Both the position numbers and the translations under genes were made by a program. Positions 59,535 through 64,000 of a stretch of 64,000 bases of DNA are shown in pieces (the stretch's first letter is position 1; each line of letters starts with the position of its first letter). The notes beneath the pieces are model-generated. The model ran no database searches, had not been told where the DNA came from, and saw only the letters and a program-made list of their open reading frames with translations. This DNA is from Lachnobacterium bovis DSM 14045. GTDB taxonomy: Bacteria > Bacillota > Clostridia > Lachnospirales > Lachnospiraceae. The stretch lies in contig NZ_FNPG01000011.1 in the NCBI RefSeq assembly GCF_900107245.1, positions 1 to 64,000 on the forward strand, written 5' to 3'.

Positions 59535-60634
59535 TATAAGTCCTCCCCAAGTAATGCTTTTATGCCACATTTAATAATGGCATTTTTGTCTTTATCATCA
59601 AAATCATTATCATCAGAGTTTAAAACTAATCTGATAAATTCGCCTTTTAATGATCTATCTCTTTCGTAGTCTTGATATTTTACTGTTTGGGAAGTCTCAT
59701 CTACAACTTTTACAGTGTAAAACTTGCCTTCTAATTTGCCTTCAATAATTCTTGTATTGATATCGCTTTCAACATCAACAGCACCTGTTAATGTAATTTT
59801 AACTAGTGATGTTTCTTTATATTCTTTGCGTCTTAATGACTCTTCAACTTTCACTAAAGCTTCGATTGTAGTACTGACTCCAGAAATATCAACTTCTAAG
59901 TTATGAATATTTCTCTTGGCAAAAGGAACAAACTGTGTATTTAATTCTTTTGTTTCTTCATCAATATCTAGTAAAACAAATCCTTTTTTACCGCATTCAT
60001 CAAATCCTCTACCTTCAAGACAACCAGGATAGCAATATTTTCCTCGTCTATCTAAATCGTCTTCTTCGTATGAATGTATATGACCTAAAGCTAAATAATC
60101 AATATTTCTGCCTCTTAAATTATCAAGGTTAATTATGAAATCTCTTGGATTTCCTTCTCCCTCTCTAATTTGTCCGTGCAAAGTAACAATATTGAATTTG
60201 TCACCTTCTAATTGTAAATCATTGCATACAGAATATTGATTATCATCTGTTAATTCTAAACCAGTAATAACAATATTTCCGTATTCATAAGATTTCCATT
60301 CTTTATCATTAAAAAGTTTCAAGTTAACTGGTAAATCTTCTAAATTAGAAAGGAAATTATCATGATCATGATTTCCTTTTAAATAAACAAAATCAATATC
60401 CGGATAACCCAAAATTGCTTCTTTTACAACATTTCTTGCTGATGCAGAAATATTTCTTGTATCAAATAAATCTCCTGCTATCAAAATAGCTTTAACTTCA
60501 TTTTGTTTAGCATAATCCACCATTTTGGAAAATGTATTTAGTAATTCATCTCTGCGCTCTTTTGCCTGCTCATTAGTGAGATTTGTAGTCATCTTTGAGT
60601 CTAGATGAATGTCTGCACAATGTATAATTTTCAA
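59534..60634 (-). CDS. SbcD/YhaO-like metallophosphoesterase
   Basis: Mn-dependent nuclease subunit. All five phosphoesterase motifs are visible: ADIHLD, AGDLFDTR, GNHDHD, LHGQ and ALGHIHSYE. 366 residues. The start is TTG 60634 with AAAGGAG eight bases upstream. Translationally coupled to the ATPase gene that follows. Partner of the YhaN-like ATPase, presumably in DNA end or hairpin processing at the membrane (inference). Confidence 0.9.
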   Translation of the reverse strand: MKIIHCADIHLDSKMTTNLTNEQAKERRDELLNTFSKMVDYAKQNEVKAILIAGDLFDTRNISASARNVVKEAILGYPDIDFVYLKGNHDHDNFLSNLEDLPVNLKLFNDKEWKSYEYGNIVITGLELTDDNQYSVCNDLQLEGDKFNIVTLHGQIREGEGNPRDFIINLDNLRGRNIDYLALGHIHSYEEDDLDRRGKYCYPGCLEGRGFDECGKKGFVLLDIDEETKELNTQFVPFAKRNIHNLEVDISGVSTTIEALVKVEESLRRKEYKETSLVKITLTGAVDVESDINTRIIEGKLEGKFYTVKVVDETSQTVKYQDYERDRSLKGEFIRLVLNSDDNDFDDKDKNAIIKCGIKALLGEDL

Positions 60635-60790
60635 TTTTACAACTCCTTTATATAAATCTTAGTGTTTTATCTTGCTTGTCTGTTTTTGGGTCTAATATAC
60701 AAACTCAAAATCATTTTTATAAAAAATAATTATAATGATTAATTATAAGAATAATCATAAATTTAATCACAACATAATTATAATAATTAT

Positions 60791-62701
60791 TTAATTTTCT
60801 TTAAGTGATATAATCGGACCACCTTTATCCTCTAGATAATCTCTTGTTATTAGCACTTTACCAATTCTTTTATCTTTAGGAATTTCAAACATTATATCAA
60901 GCATACTCTTCTCAAGAATAGCTCGTAATGCTCTTGCTCCTTCTTTCTTTTCTCTTGCCTTTTCAGCTATATAACGCAACGCATCTTCTTCAAACTCAAG
61001 TCCGACATCATCAATACCAAGTAATTTGACATATTGTTTTATAATCGCATTCTTTGGCTTTGTTAAAATCTTAATCAACATTTCTTCTGTCATCTCGTCA
61101 AGTGTGAAAAGAATAGGTAAACGACCTATGAATTCTGGAATCATTCCATACTCTCTTACATCTTCTACCGCAATTTGTTGCATAATATCATCATCATTAT
61201 CAAGCTTATCTTTTAATTCAGATTTAAAACCAATAGCAGCTTCTTTGTTTATTCTTTTTTTGATTATATCTTCAATTCCTGGAAAAGCTCCTGCACAAAT
61301 AAACAAAATATTTGTTGTATCTATTGTTGTAAGTGGCACAAAAGCGCCTTTAGAAGATGCTCCAACCGGTACTTCTACGTCTGTTCCCTCGAGAATCTTA
61401 AGCATTCCTTGTTGAACTGACTCCCCACTAACATCTCTTTGACTAGGATTATTCTTTTTTGAAATCTTATCAATTTCATCAATAAAAACAATACCATGCT
61501 GCGCTCTTTCTACATCATTATCTGCTGCTGCTAATAACTTTGTTATTACGCTTTCGATATCATCACCGACATAACCTGCTTCTGTAAGTGATGTTGCATC
61601 TGCAAGTGCAAGTGGCACATCTAACAATTCTGCTAATATTTTAACCAAATATGTTTTTCCTGAACCTGTTGGTCCTATCATCAACATGTTAGATTTCTCA
61701 ATTTCTACATCATCGTCTACATGATTTTCTAGACTCATTATTCTCTTATAATGATTATATATCGATACTGACATAACTTTTTTAGCATACTCTTGTCCGA
61801 TAACGTAAGCATCTAGTTTCTCTTTGATTTCATGAGGAGCTGGAAGATTTCTAATATCTATAATTGGTTTTCTCTTTTTAGCTCTCTTACGTTTTTTTAC
61901 TCTATGAGTTCCAAGCATCGAACCATCTGGATTAAACATCCTTGTAAAGTTCCTACTTGGCATTCCAGATATTCCTGGCATACTTGTCATAGCTGGAAAC
62001 CCCGGCATACCAGCTTTATCATCAAATATCGAATTATCTAGGCCTGGAAACAGCTCTAATCCCAAATAAGCTAACGGATTATTCTTCTGAAATGTTCTCT
62101 CAGCTTCTTCTCTTACCTCAGCTGGCGCATTTTCATACTTATACGCCTTTGGATTTAAAGAACGTCTTGGATTCTTTTTATCTTTGGAATCTTCCAAATT
62201 CGTTGGCTTCATCATTTTATCTGGATCAAACATATTTTCAAAAAGCATATCAGATGGTGGCATCATATCAAAAAACCTTTGCATACAATCAGGACATACT
62301 TTAAAAGATCGATGCATACGAACAAGCGGTCCTGCCATACCTTCAGGTCTTTTACAAACAGAACAAAAATCTTCGTAATTACCGTCGTCGTCTTTTTCAT
62401 TTTTTTGTTCATTATTATTGTTTTTTTCTGCGTTATCCTGATTGCCTTTATTTTTGGAATCATCATCATCTTTATCATTTAAAAATGATAATTTCATCAT
62501 ATCGCCGCTTCGAAATGGTTGACTCATCACGCGTTCATGCATACGACTATGAATAGGCGTTTTGACACTAGATTCTGAATCGGTATCCTTACCATCACTT
62601 TTCGAATGGATAACTTCTTCATTAGATTCTGAATGGGTAGCTTCTTCATTATGAATTTGATCATTATCATCTGTATTGATTTCTCTATAATCTTCTTTCA
62701 T
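60791..62701 (-). CDS. clpX: ClpX-type AAA+ ATPase with a long N-terminal extension
   Basis: Unfoldase that feeds ClpP. AAA core: Walker A GPTGSGKT (343-350), pore loop GYVG (376-379), Walker B VFIDEID, and the ClpP-docking IGF loop at 490-492. A C4 zinc site (C113, C116, C136, C139) matches the ClpX zinc-binding domain. ClpX is usually about 420 residues; this has 636. The extra sequence is about 110 acidic low-complexity residues before the zinc site and about 140 between it and the AAA core, including a Met/Gly/Pro-rich stretch and KKRKRAKKRK. ATG 62701 has GGTGG upstream; a GTG three codons earlier is unlikely. Confidence 0.87.
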   Translation of the reverse strand: MKEDYREINTDDNDQIHNEEATHSESNEEVIHSKSDGKDTDSESSVKTPIHSRMHERVMSQPFRSGDMMKLSFLNDKDDDDSKNKGNQDNAEKNNNNEQKNEKDDDGNYEDFCSVCKRPEGMAGPLVRMHRSFKVCPDCMQRFFDMMPPSDMLFENMFDPDKMMKPTNLEDSKDKKNPRRSLNPKAYKYENAPAEVREEAERTFQKNNPLAYLGLELFPGLDNSIFDDKAGMPGFPAMTSMPGISGMPSRNFTRMFNPDGSMLGTHRVKKRKRAKKRKPIIDIRNLPAPHEIKEKLDAYVIGQEYAKKVMSVSIYNHYKRIMSLENHVDDDVEIEKSNMLMIGPTGSGKTYLVKILAELLDVPLALADATSLTEAGYVGDDIESVITKLLAAADNDVERAQHGIVFIDEIDKISKKNNPSQRDVSGESVQQGMLKILEGTDVEVPVGASSKGAFVPLTTIDTTNILFICAGAFPGIEDIIKKRINKEAAIGFKSELKDKLDNDDDIMQQIAVEDVREYGMIPEFIGRLPILFTLDEMTEEMLIKILTKPKNAIIKQYVKLLGIDDVGLEFEEDALRYIAEKAREKKEGARALRAILEKSMLDIMFEIPKDKRIGKVLITRDYLEDKGGPIISLKEN

Positions 62702-62903
62702 ATTAACCACCTTTCCTCAATATATTATTAATAGCTTATTAAATTTTCCGCATAAAATTATAATCATATTCAAATAACTATAATTTGCATCAAATATTGT
62801 ACCTTCTCAAGTTTTATTTTTCACAATAAACCTATACTATCACATTATAAATCGTTATGCAAAATAAAACAATACTATATAAAACAATAGACTAAAAAAA
62901 CAA

Positions 62904-62931
62904 AAAATGGCTAGGAAAACCCAACCATTTC
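62904..62931 (-). terminator. Terminator of rnpB
   Basis: AAATGG (62905-62910) pairs with CCATTT (62925-62930), with partial inner pairing; the minus-strand RNA then runs into UUUUUUGUUUUUUU. It lies about 40 bases after the RNase P RNA. Confidence 0.7.
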
Positions 62932-62970
62932 ATTAGTTCAATCAAAATATATTTAAAGTGATATTATGTA

Positions 62971-63313
62971 ACTTAGCAGAACGATAAGCCGGGTTATGTC
63001 GTGGATGATCATCTATCTAGGATAACTGTTACCAATTACCTCAAGCAACCTACCTTAAGCTAGCGGGCCACGTCAACGCTTATATTCGGTTTTGCTTCAA
63101 ATGGGGTTTACATGTGCCCACCTTGTTACCAAGATGGCGGTAGTCTCTTGCACTGCCTTTCCACCCTTACCACTTGCGTGGCGGTTTATTTCTGTTGCAC
63201 TGTCCTGAGGGTTTCCCCTACCGGCCGTTAACCGGCATCCTGCCCTGTGAAGCCCGGACTTTCCTCACCTGCGACCTTTCGGTACTTGCAGCTGCGATCA
63301 CCTGTCCTGCATA
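62971..63313 (-). ncRNA. rnpB: RNase P RNA
   Basis: The catalytic RNA that matures tRNA 5' ends. On the minus strand the conserved blocks GAGGAAAGTCCGGGCT, ACAGAAA, AGAGACTACCGCC and the closing ACATAACCCGGCTTA are present. P1 is formed by GCAGGAC (63304-63310) and GTTCTGC (62976-62982). The ends are approximate to within a few bases. Its high GC content stands out from the surrounding DNA. Confidence 0.95.
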
Positions 63314-63324
63314 TTAACCCGTTA

Positions 63325-63353
63325 ATTATACTATTATTTTTGTTTTTTTTCAA
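63325..63353 (-). promoter_or_regulatory. Promoter of rnpB
   Basis: Minus strand TTGAAA (63348-63353), 17 bases, TATAAT (63325-63330), about 12 bases ahead of the mature RNA. Confidence 0.75.
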
Positions 63354-63436
63354 GTACCATTTGAAATAAAACCTTGTTATTATCAAATGACTATGAAATG
63401 ATTTATAAAAGCTTCTAAATCACAAAGTAACAATAG

Positions 63437-64000
63437 CTAGACATTAAAACAACTTCCGCCGATAAACTCACGCAACAATGAATTTTTATTTACACTATCA
63501 GCTGGTAATGGAACCACATAATCTAATAGTTTTAATAATCTTTTGGCTTCAAAATACTCAGGACAATCTCTTGGAATTCCAAATAATAATGGTTCTGCGT
63601 AAACCTTTAAAACCGCTATCTCATAAACAAGTGCTGAGTTAAACATAATATCTGCATTCTCCTGAAATGGGAATATGTATTTTTCTTCGCCTCTTCTTAC
63701 CGATTTCCACATAGCAATTGTTTCTCTTGCTGATGTATTTCGAGTTCTGGCATCTCTTACAATTCTTCGAATTAGTCTTCCATCTGTTGTTGGTAAAGGA
63801 TTCAACTCATCTATTGCAAGATGTGTCAATGCTGATATATAGATTTTGAACTTGCTTTCTATCGGTAGTGTATGTGATAATCTGTCATCTAAGCCGTGTA
63901 TACCCTCTATAACCAACACATCATTTTCTGCTAGTTTAAGGGTATTTCCCCTGTATTCTCTTTTTCCAGTTTTAAAATTAAAAGTTGGCATCATAACTTC
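63437..64000 (-). CDS. Uridine-kinase-like P-loop kinase, C-terminal part (runs off the window)
   Basis: The frame is open to the right edge; 188 residues of the C-terminal part are visible. MPTFNFKTGKREYRG and LVIEGIHGLDDRL match the phosphoribulokinase/uridine kinase core that follows the P-loop, and RLIRRIVRDARTRNTSARETIAMW matches the clostridial members fused to a TGS-like N-terminus. The Walker A part is outside the window. Last gene before the right edge, upstream of rnpB in the same direction. Confidence 0.85.
   Translation of the reverse strand, partial: EVMMPTFNFKTGKREYRGNTLKLAENDVLVIEGIHGLDDRLSHTLPIESKFKIYISALTHLAIDELNPLPTTDGRLIRRIVRDARTRNTSARETIAMWKSVRRGEEKYIFPFQENADIMFNSALVYEIAVLKVYAEPLLFGIPRDCPEYFEAKRLLKLLDYVVPLPADSVNKNSLLREFIGGSCFNV

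Noticed and set aside
62971-63313. Protein-coding gene in the GC-richer stretch near the right end
   Set aside because: The block carries conserved RNase P RNA sequences and has no long open frame.

Overview
The window is AT-rich DNA of the low-GC Firmicute type, most likely from an anaerobic gut or rumen member of the Lachnospiraceae (inference). The grounds are TTG and GTG starts backed by strong AGGAGG-type ribosome sites, FabK in place of FabI, a two-gene SUF system (SufC and SufB only), a YhaN/YhaO pair, type 2 GalT, a MocR regulator beside azlCD, and a likely Cse60-type spore gene. Nearly every gene is on the minus strand. There is no rRNA operon, prophage, CRISPR array or intact transposon.

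Layout, left to right. 1-59: 5' end of a minus-strand membrane or exported protein. 479-6737: lactose/galactose operon read lacZ-galK-galT, ending in a terminator. 6845-11148: an unusual phosphonate block, with one polypeptide carrying two nucleotidyltransferase domains plus PEP mutase, an iron-type alcohol dehydrogenase and an AraC regulator. 11345-22530: a complete type II fatty-acid operon, read acpP-accB-accC-accD-accA-fabH-fabK-(second FabK-like flavoprotein)-fabD-fabG-fabF-fabZ and followed by a MarR regulator. A near-consensus promoter precedes acpP, and a 19-bp inverted repeat covers its -10 box. 22881-25905: ABC exporter with two short FtsX-like permeases. 26199-27243: purE and a histidine phosphatase. 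27451-31032: pyrE, vanZ-like, a small membrane protein and an M29 aminopeptidase with a long N-terminal extension. 31169-34038: a surface beta-helix protein and manA. 34345-35668: two plus-strand genes (unknown membrane protein, yqeY).

35750-41103: DUF389 protein, a copper module (CsoR; CopA with a C-terminal CopZ-like domain) and azlCD, with a divergent MocR regulator at 41231-42646. 42731-45945: GNAT acetyltransferase, SpoU-type RNA methyltransferase, SufB and SufC. 46207-46291: tRNA-Leu(CAG). 46649-53024: a GGDEF-EAL protein with a degenerate GGDEF, a Cse60-like small protein, a Cache-type chemoreceptor, two small unknown proteins and a lipoprotein. 53348-53837: a lipoprotein pseudogene with an in-frame UAA, next to a structured inverted repeat. 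53935-56994: proC, argJ and an EamA transporter. 57102-60634: a YhaO/YhaN-like nuclease and ATPase pair in which the ATPase has two membrane helices. 60791-62701: a ClpX with a very long N-terminal extension. 62971-63313: RNase P RNA. 63437-64000: C-terminal part of a uridine-kinase-like protein.

LacZ, GalK and GalT take lactose to glucose-1-phosphate and UDP-galactose. The fab/acc operon makes saturated acyl-ACP from acetyl-CoA and is probably controlled by the MarR protein. The copper genes form a closed sensing and export loop. The least conventional parts are the phosphonate fusion enzyme without a phosphonopyruvate decarboxylase beside it, the extended ClpX, the membrane-anchored YhaN-type ATPase, and a probable internal start inside copA that would release a free copper chaperone.
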